A stretch of 64,000 bases of DNA from Flavilitoribacter nigricans DSM 23189 = NBRC 102662 (GCF_002646595.1 NZ_PDUD01000002.1:1-64000); one strand, 5' to 3'. Positions 43,501-51,485 are shown, numbered from the stretch's first letter. Numbers and translations are program-made. The notes: generated by a model not told the origin, from the sequence alone.

Positions 43501-43936
43501 TACGCCCGATGCCAGCGCCAATGAGATCTGCGCCATCAATTTCTGTCTGAATGGTGCCACCTCGGCCTCGCAGCTATCCGCGTACATCAAACCGCTGACT
43601 GCATTCAACGAATGTAACAATACCTGTGGTCTGCCGTCCCAAAACCCATTCCTGGCTATTCCTCAGTTTACCGAACGGGTGAATACAGAGATGCGGGTAT
43701 TCCCGAATCCGGCCAAAGATCAGGTCAACCTCCAGTTCAATCTGGATGCCGACCGCCAGATCAGTATCCGGGTAATGGATATGAACGGCAAGCTATACCG
43801 CACGATGCAAATTGACGCCATGCAGGGCGTGAACACGGAAACTATTGAATTGGACGGACTGTCCAGCGGACTGTATCTGATCCAGTTTACCGATGGTGAG
43901 CGGGTGCAGACCAAACGATTTATCCGTACCGAATAG
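40550..43936 (+). CDS. T9SS surface protein with 7 SprB repeats, paralogue of the upstream giant
   Basis: A 1128-residue protein built like its neighbour: signal peptide (TIYAQC, about residue 43), the same N-terminal domain of about 200 residues, one diverged SprB unit, six tandem 72-residue SprB units (residues 326-757; SCYGFSDGSATISG, PYSFNWGGADPNAL, VTDANGCTSTC), a PKD-like piece, the CTWTPGFWKNHP domain near 847, and a T9SS sorting domain (VFPNPAKDQVNLQF... to FIRTE). The flanking domains are very similar in the two proteins while the repeat units differ in length and sequence, so the repeats have been homogenised within each gene. Own promoter and terminator. Probable surface adhesin or matrix protein. 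Confidence 0.92.
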   Translation: MTSLIVTTKSKSKKNGLKQQFFLLFSLGCLLFLALTPQTIYAQCSAISSINFAANNPADTDIYWGDGSNAFIRESLEPQDYECFDVVPFFVELRIDPDAACTDYVVELPVSWLCNTTGQGGIGVTDVVSFQLNDASDPGSANLDGNEMIIKTMEQINGDPLGTSNGSCTLDAVFEVSGLDPGDVVIVRIDVLLDCDLTSTPTGNIQANLGAFQDIKILFGNGIDCGCDNLQGGAQTIPWKVGLPECEIACTITKNQDASCNGFSDGSATVNVTGAYGTVTYAWPGGQTTATVSNLAAGTYEVTVSDEIIDCNSTCMVTINEPPALNCSITKTSDVSCYGFSDGSATISGSGGTPPYSFNWGGADPTALSAGTYTATVTDANGCTSTCSVTILQPLALSCSITKTSDASCNGFNDGSATISGAGGTPPYSFNWGGADPNALAAGSYTATVTDANGCTSTCDVTIGQPSDLSCSITKDSDVSCYGFSDGSASISAAGGTAPYSFDWGGADPNALAAGSYTATVTDANGCTSTCSVTILEPPALTCSITKTSDVSCYGFSDGSATISGAGGTTPYSFDWGGANPNALAAGTYTATVTDANGCTSTCMVTIAEPPALSCSITKDSDVSCYGFSDGSASISGSGGTPPYSFNWGGANPNALAAGTYTATVTDANGCTSTCSVTILQPPALSCSISKDSDVSCYGFSDGSATVSGSGGTTPYSFNWGGKNPNALPAGTHTVTVTDANGCTSTCSVTISQPPPLSCSIINNSGVSEICLGESLDLSAGPSGGTPPYTYDWSSDGSANFSSPSSSSTTVSGFGLGTETITLEITDANGCVTTCTIDITTVRCVDECTWTPGFWKNHPEEICGLLGGNVTKFKGQRSCSGESQNIGFELCGTHYTLSASEISCLFNYSSSTRGRKTPPGCTPEVVAIAEHFAPYPNGETLLHHILAAKLNLIYNGASFGNLDVGDLVCVDEVNGVNVPNIFNGTPDASANEICAINFCLNGATSASQLSAYIKPLTAFNECNNTCGLPSQNPFLAIPQFTERVNTEMRVFPNPAKDQVNLQFNLDADRQISIRVMDMNGKLYRTMQIDAMQGVNTETIELDGLSSGLYLIQFTDGERVQTKRFIRTE
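41525..42820 (+). repeat. tandem array of six in-frame 216-bp repeats (SprB units)
   Basis: Six units of exactly 216 bases (72 codons) from 41525 to 42820, with no indels. The unit differs from the 234-base unit of the neighbouring gene, mainly by the WGGADPNAL segment replacing the SIDGGTTYQASGTFDN segment. Confidence 0.93.
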
Positions 43937-44193
43937 TGATTGATTTAGACCTAAGTTAGCAAGCCCGGGGAGTATCGGGATGCCCATCGGCCGGATTTTA
44001 AAAAAAGGTCTGGCCCGGACGGTACTCCTACTCCCCGGCTGCTGCTGCCGACCGGGAGCTGCGATATTGATCCGGCTCCCCGTTTGCAACACGATCTGCT
44101 TGCGGCTAAACGCATTATCCGACCTAAAAGGTAGACCCCATCCAGGAAATACCATTTAGTGTCCCCTATTGAAATTTTTTTAAGTCCTCCCTG

Positions 44194-44228
44194 AGAGGGT
44201 CTGTACGCACAGATCCTCTTTTTTTTAT
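44194..44228 (+). terminator. rho-independent terminator after the second giant gene
   Basis: AGAGGGTCTGT and ACAGATCCTCT form an 11-base-pair stem around ACGC, followed by eight T residues. The T-run reaches the 3' end of the convergent sigma factor gene, so it may also serve that gene from the other side. The stem resembles the terminator of the first giant gene, in keeping with gene duplication. Confidence 0.9.
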
Positions 44229-44854
44229 TTACCGGAAAGAATACTGAAGAAGAGTAGGATGAATTGTAGTTCCAGGTTCAGCAGCGCTTTTTTCAGCTGG
44301 CGGATCGCCCGGCTGGTGTAATTGCGGGCCACCTGGTGGTTGAGGTCCAGGATCTGACAGATCTCCTGGTAGCTCATTTCTTCGAAATACCGGAGATAAA
44401 GGATCTCCCGCTGGTGATCGGGCAATTCGGCCATAGCGGCCCGAAGCCGGGCGCTGCGCCGTGCGGCCGACTCGTCGGCGATGAGCGCTTCATCTGGAGC
44501 CGGGGCGAACTGATCCTCCAGTGGCTCCGTGCGCTGGCGATAGCGATCCCGGGAATTTCGGGATTGTTGCTCGCGGGCAAGACGGGTAAAGATATTTCGT
44601 TTGACGGATTGGAACAGATACACTTCAAAGTTGGAAACCCGCCGTAGTTTTCGGCAGTTTTCGGCCAGATAGGTAAAAAGATCCTGCAGGATATCTTCGA
44701 CAAAGGCGGGGTCCCGGCTGATCTGCAGTCCATAACGATACAGGCGGGGATAGTACAGCCGGTAGATCGTGCTGTAAGCCGCAACGCTTCCCTGGGACAG
44801 GGCTTTTACCAGAGCGTCTAATTCTTTCTTGTCGATCGTTTTATTTGGCTTCAA
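44225..44854 (-). CDS. ECF-type RNA polymerase sigma factor
   Basis: A 209-residue sigma-70 family protein. Region 2 is at about 20-90 (YSTIYRLYYPRLYRYGLQIS, then FVEDILQDLFTYLAEN). Region 4 is at about 135-190 (LPDHQREILYLRYFEEMSYQ, then EICQILDLNHQVARNYTSRA). It ends with a hydrophobic tail (LELQFILLFFSILSG), unusual for a sigma factor, which may fold against a membrane partner. No anti-sigma gene is next to it. It is convergent with the second giant gene and divergent from the glucanotransferase gene. Confidence 0.9.
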   Translation of the reverse strand: MKPNKTIDKKELDALVKALSQGSVAAYSTIYRLYYPRLYRYGLQISRDPAFVEDILQDLFTYLAENCRKLRRVSNFEVYLFQSVKRNIFTRLAREQQSRNSRDRYRQRTEPLEDQFAPAPDEALIADESAARRSARLRAAMAELPDHQREILYLRYFEEMSYQEICQILDLNHQVARNYTSRAIRQLKKALLNLELQFILLFFSILSGK

Positions 44855-45000
44855 GATCCAGTGAGTAAAATACGAACACCAAAATACGCATTTTGCGTTT
44901 AAATCCCGGTGACCGCTCTGCCATTCTCGTGAAAAGGTCCGGGCTTTTTGCTATTTACAAACTGGTTTGCACGAAATGTGCGGTTAAGGTCAGCATTTGC

Positions 45001-45008
45001 TACATTTG
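45001..45008 (+). promoter_or_regulatory. candidate -7 box for the 4-alpha-glucanotransferase gene
   Basis: TACATTTG matches TAnnTTTG and lies 35 bases upstream of the TTG start, giving a short leader. No TTG at the ideal spacing upstream is seen. Confidence 0.35.
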
Positions 45009-45043
45009 CATGATTTAGCAACCCTTCAAAACGACTTTGACCC

Positions 45044-47749
45044 TTGAAAATCTCTTTCAACGTAGAATATCACACCCAATGGGGGCAGCGCATCGTCGTG
45101 ATCGGCGACCGCAAGGAACTGGGAGCCGGCCATCCCGCCGATGGCCTGCGGCTGGATTACCTGGCCGACGGCAAATGGAAACAGAACGTACAACTGCCCG
45201 CAAGTGTCAAAAAACTCAAATACCGCTACGCCCTGGTCGATGACCACGGCAACGTGCTCGATGAGGAATGGAGTCACGACCGGGAGCTCAACCTGGCTAA
45301 CTATAAGTCCGCCGAGGTCGAGATCTTTGATTTCTGGCGGCCCAAACACCATCCCGAAAACGGATTGGATAATTCCGCCTTTCAGGATGTCATCTTTCAG
45401 AAAAAGACCTACGCCGCACCGAGGACCAAGCTGACGGACGGCAGCGCCAGCATCCATTTCCGCCTGCAGGCGACACGGGTAGCGCCGGGGCAGCGGGTCT
45501 GCATTGTCGGTAATACGCCCGAGCTGGGCAATTGGGATACCACCCGGCCCCTGCTGCTCGGCAATAAAGATTATCCCGTATGGCAGGCGATGATCCCCGC
45601 TCCGCTTACCGCCAATATCGAATACAAATACGGGCTGTACGACACCGGGAGCAAACAGGTCGTCGTGCTCGAATCGGGACCCAATCGCCGGCTGTTCACC
45701 GACCTGCCGCTACGCCAGGAAGTGACCGTGATCAACGATATTTTCTTCAATTACCCGGGACCGGACTGGAAGGGAGCCGGACTGGCCATTCCCGTTTTCT
45801 CCCTGCGAACCAAAGACAGTTTCGGCGTCGGCGCATTCTCCGATATCCGGCTGCTGGTAGACTGGGCCCGTACCGTCGGCCTGAAAATGGTGCAGATCCT
45901 GCCCATCAACGATACTTCCGCGACCCTTAGCTGGAAAGATTCCTACCCGTACGCCGCCATTTCGGTATTTGCACTCCACCCGATGTATCTGGACCTGGAA
46001 AAACTGCCGGGCTTCAAACAGGCCGTTAAACAAAAAGAATACCGGGAACTGCAACAACAACTCAATGCGCTGGATCAGGTGGATTACGAAGCCGTGATCA
46101 GCGCCAAGCTCAAATACGCCCGCCAGGTATTCGACAAAAAGAAAACGACCTTCCTGAAAAGTAAGGCGTTCAATGATTTTCTGAAAAACAATCAGCACTG
46201 GCTGAAGCCGTACGCCTACTTCTGTACCCTGCGTGATCAGTACCGTACCTCTGATTTCAATCAGTGGGGCAAAGCCGGTACCTTTTCGGCTAAGAACCTG
46301 GAGGAGGCGACCGATCCCAGGCGTCAACGGTACGATGAGATCGCCTTCTATTATTACCTGCAGTTTTATCTGGATGAGCAATTGCTCGAAGTAGCGAATT
46401 ACGCCCGGGAGCACCAGGTAATCCTGAAGGGAGACATTCCCATCGGTATCTACCGCTACAGCGTGGATGCCTGGACGCAACCGGAGCTGTACAACATGGA
46501 CGCCCAGTCCGGAGCGCCGCCCGATCCGTTCTCCGATCTGGGACAGAACTGGGGATTCCCGACCTACAACTGGTCCGAAATGGCGAAAAACGGCTACCAG
46601 TGGTGGCAGAACCGCCTGCAGACCCTTTCCCGCTATTTCGACGCCTTCCGGATCGACCATATCCTGGGCTTTTTCCGGATCTGGCAGATCCCCTACGAGC
46701 AGATCGAAGGGACGCTGGGCTATTTCAATCCGGCCATTCCGGTAACCCGGCAGGAATTTCAGAACCGCGGTATTGAATTTGATCACGACCGCTTCTGCAA
46801 ACCCTTCATCACTTCCGGGATCGTGCAGTCCGTTTTCGGCCAAAAGGCGGATTTCATCGTGCAGACCTTTCTGGAAAGCAGCGGCCACGATCGCTACCGC
46901 TTCCGCGAAGCATTCGATACCCAACGCAAGGTGCAGGACCACCTGCAGGAAATGGAACAGTACGGCGATCCGGAACTGAAATCGAAATTGTTCCAACTGC
47001 ACAGCAATGTGCTCCTGATCGAGGATCCCAACGGTGGCGGTGAGGCCTTCCACCCGCGCATCGATCTGCAAAAGACCGCTTCCTACCAACACCTGGACGG
47101 TCATCTGCAACACCACCTGAATGAGATCTACCACGACTATTTCTACCACCGGCAGGAAGAATTCTGGCGGGAACAGGCGATGACCAAACTCCCGGCCATC
47201 AAAGAGGCCACCAATATGCTGATCTGCGGGGAAGACCTGGGGATGATCCCGGCCTGCGTCCCCGAAGTGATGCGCAATCTGGACCTCTTCACCCTCGAAA
47301 TCCAGCGGATGTCCAAGAATCCGGAGACGGAATTCCTGCAGGCCCGCGATATTCCGTATTTCTCGGTTTGCAGCCCCTCTACCCACGATATGACGCCCAT
47401 CCGCGCCTGGTGGGAGGAAAGTGACCGCAGCCAGATCCAGCGCTTCTACCAGCAGGAACTGCAGTTCGGCGGAGCGGCTCCGGAAACCTGTGAGACCTAC
47501 GTCGCCGAAAAGGTGATCCTGCAGCATTTGCAGTTTCCCAGCATGTGGGCCGTCTTCCCGATCGCCGACCTCCTGGGTATCGACGCCGAATTACGCCACC
47601 CGGAACCGATGGCGGAACGGATCAACATTCCGGCTAATCCGCAGCACTACTGGCGCTACCGGCTACACGTGAGCCTGGAAGACCTGATCGCGGCGGATAC
47701 GTATAATCATCATTTGCGGGATTTGTTGGTTGGGACGAATCGGGGGTAA
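45044..47749 (+). CDS. malQ: 4-alpha-glucanotransferase (GH77), DPE2-like with two CBM20 domains
   Basis: A 901-residue enzyme that transfers alpha-1,4-glucan segments in maltose/glycogen metabolism. It starts with TTG (M in KISFNVEYHTQWGQR). Two N-terminal starch-binding CBM20 domains are seen, at about 1-110 and 130-245 (the second with CIVGNTPELGNWDT). The GH77 domain fills about 270-890 with the nucleophile aspartate in DAFRIDHILGF (near 537), the acid/base glutamate in CGEDLGMIP (near 727) and the third carboxylate in STHDMTPIRAW (near 780). The layout with two CBM20 and a long insertion is that of plant cytosolic DPE2 and its Bacteroidota relatives, not of short MalQ. No signal peptide; cytoplasmic. 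Stands alone. Confidence 0.93.
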   Translation: MKISFNVEYHTQWGQRIVVIGDRKELGAGHPADGLRLDYLADGKWKQNVQLPASVKKLKYRYALVDDHGNVLDEEWSHDRELNLANYKSAEVEIFDFWRPKHHPENGLDNSAFQDVIFQKKTYAAPRTKLTDGSASIHFRLQATRVAPGQRVCIVGNTPELGNWDTTRPLLLGNKDYPVWQAMIPAPLTANIEYKYGLYDTGSKQVVVLESGPNRRLFTDLPLRQEVTVINDIFFNYPGPDWKGAGLAIPVFSLRTKDSFGVGAFSDIRLLVDWARTVGLKMVQILPINDTSATLSWKDSYPYAAISVFALHPMYLDLEKLPGFKQAVKQKEYRELQQQLNALDQVDYEAVISAKLKYARQVFDKKKTTFLKSKAFNDFLKNNQHWLKPYAYFCTLRDQYRTSDFNQWGKAGTFSAKNLEEATDPRRQRYDEIAFYYYLQFYLDEQLLEVANYAREHQVILKGDIPIGIYRYSVDAWTQPELYNMDAQSGAPPDPFSDLGQNWGFPTYNWSEMAKNGYQWWQNRLQTLSRYFDAFRIDHILGFFRIWQIPYEQIEGTLGYFNPAIPVTRQEFQNRGIEFDHDRFCKPFITSGIVQSVFGQKADFIVQTFLESSGHDRYRFREAFDTQRKVQDHLQEMEQYGDPELKSKLFQLHSNVLLIEDPNGGGEAFHPRIDLQKTASYQHLDGHLQHHLNEIYHDYFYHRQEEFWREQAMTKLPAIKEATNMLICGEDLGMIPACVPEVMRNLDLFTLEIQRMSKNPETEFLQARDIPYFSVCSPSTHDMTPIRAWWEESDRSQIQRFYQQELQFGGAAPETCETYVAEKVILQHLQFPSMWAVFPIADLLGIDAELRHPEPMAERINIPANPQHYWRYRLHVSLEDLIAADTYNHHLRDLLVGTNRG

Positions 47750-47887
47750 GCTAAATGTGTTGAGGTGTTGAGGTTGGAAGGTGTGAATGTTGGGCCATTC
47801 GTTAGATATCAGCCTATTGGTATTCGACGGAGTTGGGTTGTAGGCTATGTTTATTCCGTTTCGTTTAATAGGCCATCTATACTACAA

Positions 47888-47984
47888 ACAATTGTCACCT
47901 GCGTATCCCAAATTGCACAGTTAGGTACAGCGCACCGATCACGGAGAATGGCTTGTGCAATTTGACATACACACAATTGTCACC
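47888..47984. promoter_or_regulatory. paired direct and inverted repeats upstream of tRNA-Val
   Basis: ACAATTGTCACC occurs twice in direct orientation (47888-47899 and 47973-47984). Between the two copies, CAAATTGCACA (47909-47919) and TGTGCAATTTG (47954-47964) are an exact inverted pair. The palindromic core (ACAATTGT) suits a protein-binding site. Nothing else codes in 47750-48095. Confidence 0.45.
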
Positions 47985-48012
47985 GGAAGCTTTCCAGTTT
48001 CGGGAATTATTG

Positions 48013-48020
48013 TATTTTTG
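48013..48020 (+). promoter_or_regulatory. candidate -7 box for tRNA-Val
   Basis: TATTTTTG matches the TAnnTTTG pattern about 75 bases before the tRNA. The -33 region is not clear. Confidence 0.35.
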
Positions 48021-48095
48021 CATCCGCTTCCTAAAAGCAATCGGCTATCCGCCGGAGCGTGATCCTCGATCCCTGCTCCCGGTCTTAGCCGAAAC

Positions 48096-48170
48096 GGTCA
48101 TTTAGCTCAGTTGGTTTAGAGCGCTGCTTTGACAGAGCAGAGGTCACTGGTTCGAATCCAGTAATGACCA
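48096..48170 (+). tRNA. tRNA-Val (anticodon GAC)
   Basis: A 75-base cloverleaf: acceptor arms GGTCATT and AATGACC, D arm GCTC...GAGC, anticodon stem CTGCT/AGCAG with loop TTGACAG (anticodon GAC, valine), T arm ACTGG TTCGAAT CCAGT, and discriminator A at 48170. CCA is not encoded. The following 1.8 kb is full of decayed genes, as often seen beside tRNA integration sites, but I see no duplicated 3' end of the tRNA. Confidence 0.95.
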
Positions 48171-48232
48171 CTAGAATTTATAGGTGAGTGAATTGATGAT
48201 ATAGTAACTGGACACTTTCCTGCAAGAATTAG

Positions 48233-48266
48233 ACCGGTTGGGCTTTGCCTGCCGGTTTTTGTTTTT
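48233..48266 (+). terminator. terminator downstream of tRNA-Val
   Basis: ACCGG (48233-48237) pairs with CCGGT (48252-48256), with an inner GGC/GCC pair, followed by TTTTTGTTTTTT. It suits either termination of the tRNA transcript or, in the reverse reading, the end of the broken XRE gene. Confidence 0.6.
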
Positions 48267-48282
48267 TGGTAACCCTCCTTCT

Positions 48283-48520
48283 TTATTCGATCTTTTCTAA
48301 TAAGGTCCCTACTTCAACCTGCAATCCCCTCGCAATCTGTACTAAATTCAATACTGCGACATTTCGTTCGCCTCGCTTTCCAGGTAGATCCAATATAGGT
48401 ACGATCAAGATCCACCTGGAAAGCGAGTGCTTCCTGAGATAAGCCCTTTTGTTTTCGAATCCGGCGAATATTATCACCAAGTTGACAAAGGATCATTTGT
48501 TCTTCTTGCTTATAGGGCAT
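48283..48520 (-). pseudogene. XRE-family transcriptional regulator, frameshifted
   Basis: Two overlapping frames on the minus strand make up one helix-turn-helix protein. The first (from 48520) reads LGDNIRRIRKQKGLSQEALA then VDLDRTYIG, and goes out of frame. The second reads GKRGERNVAVLNLVQIARGL and QVEVGTLLEKIE to a stop at 48283. Intact relatives run TYI.G.ERGERN without a break, so a small indel near 48390 disrupts the gene. Such small XRE proteins usually regulate mobile or restriction-related genes. Confidence 0.8.
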
Positions 48521-48602
48521 ATCATTTTAGGCGAAAGTTGAACAAAAGATACAATCCAAACAAATATAAGGAATGGGAATTAAATGAATTTTTTGTTGAG
48601 CA

Positions 48603-48803
48603 TTGAATTTCAACAAGAAAGCTTTAGAAAGGTGGTGGGCCCTGCTCCAGCATCTAAGCAATGATGCCAAACTCGAACTGGCTTCCCGGCTGATCAATTC
48701 CCTCAAGTCGCCGGACGCTCCGAATGGAGAAGACGATGATCTAAAAAAGCTATACGGCGCCTGGAATGACGAAGCAGATATTATGTTGTTCAGATATTAT
48801 TGA
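48603..48803 (+). pseudogene. antitoxin-like small protein, probably truncated by frameshift
   Basis: A 66-codon frame with a TTG start. The core LLQHLSNDAKLELASRLINS followed by LKKLYGAWNDEAD resembles small Bacteroidota antitoxin-type proteins that normally continue with an EEIIxxIRxSR-like tail before a PIN toxin gene. Here the frame ends in IMLFRYY, whereas the next frame reads SDIIESTFAPQ, so a frameshift near 48780 is likely. No intact toxin follows; 48804-49028 holds only short open stretches with no recognisable protein. Confidence 0.45.
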
Positions 48804-49028
48804 AAGTACATTTGCCCCGCAGATTGTACACCCTACTTCGCTGAGGTCAGTAAACTTATTGGACATATTAAAGGTGGGTCCGATTATCGGCGCTTTATAA
48901 CATAGTGTTTATTGAGATCAGATGCCATTTCGCATCCTTTATCAATTTGTGAGCCGCTCCAATAAGGAAGCTGTTACAAATTGCCGGAGGTGCTACTTAA
49001 GAACACCTACTCCAGCTCCGTCATCCCA

Positions 49029-49403
49029 TCAAACATCAATAAATTCCCTGATTTTCTTCACTAGCGCATCAATTGAAAAAGGCTTTTTCAGATAGGTATC
49101 CGCTCCGACGGCATTCGCTCGATTATCCACATTGATAACGATGCCGGACATCAGGATCATCGGTAGGTTTTTGGTCTTGTCCTGGGCGTCCAGGATCTGG
49201 ATCAGGTCATCTCCTTCAATGTCGGGCAGGATGAGATCCAGAATCAGTAGATCGGGTAATTGCTCCGTTTTGCTTAAATAATCAATTACGTCCCGCCCCT
49301 TGTGAAAGGTCAGTACATCTATCGCTAATTTTCCTACAATTGACAACTTAAAAGCATGCAGCAGATCGAGATTGGCAGTATCATTATCCAACACATAGAG
49401 CAT
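49029..49403 (-). CDS. stand-alone response-regulator receiver domain
   Basis: A 124-residue CheY-like protein. The start at 49403 (MLYVLDNDTAN) gives the standard receiver N-terminus; an in-frame ATG 27 bases upstream is less likely. The phosphorylated aspartate is in LLILDLILPDIEGDD, the switch serine in MILMSGIV and the conserved lysine in TYLKKPFS. It has no output domain. It lies in a decayed region, back to back with the NtrC remnant, and no histidine kinase is nearby, so its partner is unknown and it may itself be a survivor of a lost operon. Confidence 0.85.
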   Translation of the reverse strand: MLYVLDNDTANLDLLHAFKLSIVGKLAIDVLTFHKGRDVIDYLSKTEQLPDLLILDLILPDIEGDDLIQILDAQDKTKNLPMILMSGIVINVDNRANAVGADTYLKKPFSIDALVKKIREFIDV

Positions 49404-49440
49404 TTCAAAGTAATCAAATCGCTGAAACAAGAAGAAAATA

Positions 49441-49761
49441 GCATTAACATATTCCTATGCGGGTAACATTTGGGAACTGAAAAACATCATTGAGAGAGCG
49501 AAAATTCTAACAGAAGGCAGTACCCTCAACCTATCCAACTGGCAGGACCGGCCAACCGGTGAGGTTGAGCACCACCAATCGCAAAATTCCTGACTTTTGA
49601 AGAGATCCAAAGAAAAAACATCCTCGAAGCGCTGGAAAAAACCAACTGGCATGTCAGCGGCGTAGGCGGAGCCTCCAAATTATTGCAGATGAATGATCGC
49701 ACCTTGATTTTCTAAAATGAAGAAGTTAGGCATTACTAGGGAGGAAAGAAATGCTAAATAA
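49441..49761 (+). pseudogene. remnant of an NtrC-type sigma-54 activator (C-terminal part)
   Basis: Three short frames in a row spell the end of a sigma-54-dependent regulator. 49441-49590: YAGNIWELKNIIERAKILTE, like the AAA+ YPGNVRELKNIIERA motif. About 49588-49715: LTFEEIQRKNILEALEKTNW then GVGGASKLLQMNDRTLIF, the Fis-type DNA-binding helix-turn-helix. 49717-49761: MKKLGITREERNAK, the usual last residues. Two frameshifts and the loss of the front three quarters of the gene show it is dead. The rest of the gap up to 50001 shows nothing. Confidence 0.8.
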
Positions 49762-50001
49762 TCCGCCTTCCAGAACGGACCTTTTAGGGGCTCATCCAAT
49801 CACGCTTCTGGCTTAAACACCACCGATCCATAACATAATCCTCTGATACCAAAATAATATTAACAATTGTCACTATCTTTGGAAGAACACGATTTAAAGA
49901 CGCTTTCTCGGCATCTATTACCATAACCTGTTTAGAGACCAGGCATTGCCATAAAAGCTTAGCAGCAGGCAATATTGGTCCAAAAAACGAAACCCAGTAT
50001 T

Positions 50002-51459
50002 ATGAATAGTTCCCAACTTCCCCCCCTGCAGGGTGAACTAGACAAACGTATTTCTCACCACCAGCCTAATTTCCGACAACTAGGTCGCTTTCTTTCATTA
50101 GCTGTAATTGTCAGTCTCCTGTTTGGAGCCTGCAATGTAAGCTCCTCCGGCTTGGAGCAAGAAGAGCTGTTCCCCAAACAGTTGGTAGCAGCTCCCATCC
50201 CCGAGATCAGCGACTTTTTCGAGGTCTTTACCATTGATCCGACTCTGGATACCACCTTCCAAACGCAATCGGGTACCCGGGTGTACGTGCCGGCCAATAG
50301 TATCGTTAATACGGAAGGTGCTTTGGTGAACGAAATGGTAGAGATTCGATTTAGAGAAATTCGCAAAGCCCACGAAATTATTGCCAGTGGTATTCCCATG
50401 CGGTATTTCGATGAAACGGGTAGTGAAAGCTGGATGCAGACCGCCGGCATGTTCGAAGTCAATGGCTCTCTTCGGGGAGAGCAGGTAGCCATTGCCGCGG
50501 GAAAAACCATTACGGTCGAATTTGCCGCCGAAACCAGCGAACCGGTGGATTTCTGGTACTTCGATGCAGTGAGTGGAAACTGGGCAAATAAAGCGCAGAA
50601 CACCACGGGAACCGAAAATTTGCCCGTGTCCGACCCAGACGCCTTACCTGGTGAAGTCGCACCGCCGCCGCCACCGCCCATACAACCAGTTATCGGCAAC
50701 CCCAAAAAGATACTCCCACCGTTAAAGATCGATTATAAATTTTTTCCGGAATTGAAGGAATTCCGAAACCTGGAATGGGAATACACCGGCCCCGCCGCGG
50801 ACAATCCGCGCAACGATCCCTCCTTTTTCGATAAATGGGATAATCTGGTGATCAACAAGGGAACGGGCAGCAGCTACCGGCTCACCTTTTCCCGCTCCGG
50901 AGAAAGCCTGGACGTTCCCGTACGTCCCTGTTTCCGGCGGGCCAAGGACCTGGAAGCTTTCAATCAGAGTATGACCGCTTACCGTAAAAAGCAGCAGGAA
51001 TACGATGCCTACGTAATACGCGAACAGGAACGGGAAACCTTTCGCCAGCGCCAGTATGGTTTTATTCGCCAGGTTAGCATCCAGGAATTCGGCATTTTTA
51101 ACTGGGATTACCTGATCAAAGCGGACGTTGCGTTGCCGCTGGTGGCTGACTTTGACTTTGAAGTCCAACTACCGGAGCATCTGGAAAAAGATATCATCGT
51201 CTATCTGATCACCGGCGAAGGCCGCAGCGTCATTAGTTTTCCCAAATACGATTGGGCCCGGTTCTCCTATCGACCGGAAATGGATAACCGGCTGGTAGCC
51301 GTTTTGCCGGATGGCCGTGTGGCGGTTTTCTCCCAGGAGCAATTCAATGCGGAAAAGGATCAGCTGCAGAATGCCCGCAATCAAGCCTACCAATTCAAGA
51401 TGAAGGTACTGCCGGACCGGGTCGATAACCTCCAGGACCTTGAGCAGATCGGCGATTGA
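50002..51459 (+). CDS. hypothetical lipoprotein with proline-rich linker
   Basis: A 485-residue lipoprotein. The ATG at 50002 is preferred over a TTG 27 bases earlier. The signal region has a rather long N-tail, then FLSLAVIVSLLFGAC, with the lipobox cysteine near residue 36. The N-terminal half has a beta-sandwich-type segment found in many Bacteroidota lipoproteins (VYVPANSIVNTEGALVNEMV, then GIPMRYFDETGSESWMQTAG). A PPPPPP linker lies near 220, then a second half with charged residues. Function is unknown. Its stop is 26 bases before the WG-repeat gene start, so the two form an operon. Confidence 0.75.
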   Translation: MNSSQLPPLQGELDKRISHHQPNFRQLGRFLSLAVIVSLLFGACNVSSSGLEQEELFPKQLVAAPIPEISDFFEVFTIDPTLDTTFQTQSGTRVYVPANSIVNTEGALVNEMVEIRFREIRKAHEIIASGIPMRYFDETGSESWMQTAGMFEVNGSLRGEQVAIAAGKTITVEFAAETSEPVDFWYFDAVSGNWANKAQNTTGTENLPVSDPDALPGEVAPPPPPPIQPVIGNPKKILPPLKIDYKFFPELKEFRNLEWEYTGPAADNPRNDPSFFDKWDNLVINKGTGSSYRLTFSRSGESLDVPVRPCFRRAKDLEAFNQSMTAYRKKQQEYDAYVIREQERETFRQRQYGFIRQVSIQEFGIFNWDYLIKADVALPLVADFDFEVQLPEHLEKDIIVYLITGEGRSVISFPKYDWARFSYRPEMDNRLVAVLPDGRVAVFSQEQFNAEKDQLQNARNQAYQFKMKVLPDRVDNLQDLEQIGD

Positions 51460-51485
51460 GCCACTACCGAAAAATCGAATGGAAT

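Noticed and set aside
45710-47527. Minus-strand frame of 605 codons inside the glucanotransferase gene
   Set aside because: Shadow frame from high-GC codon bias; the sense strand has all GH77 catalytic motifs.
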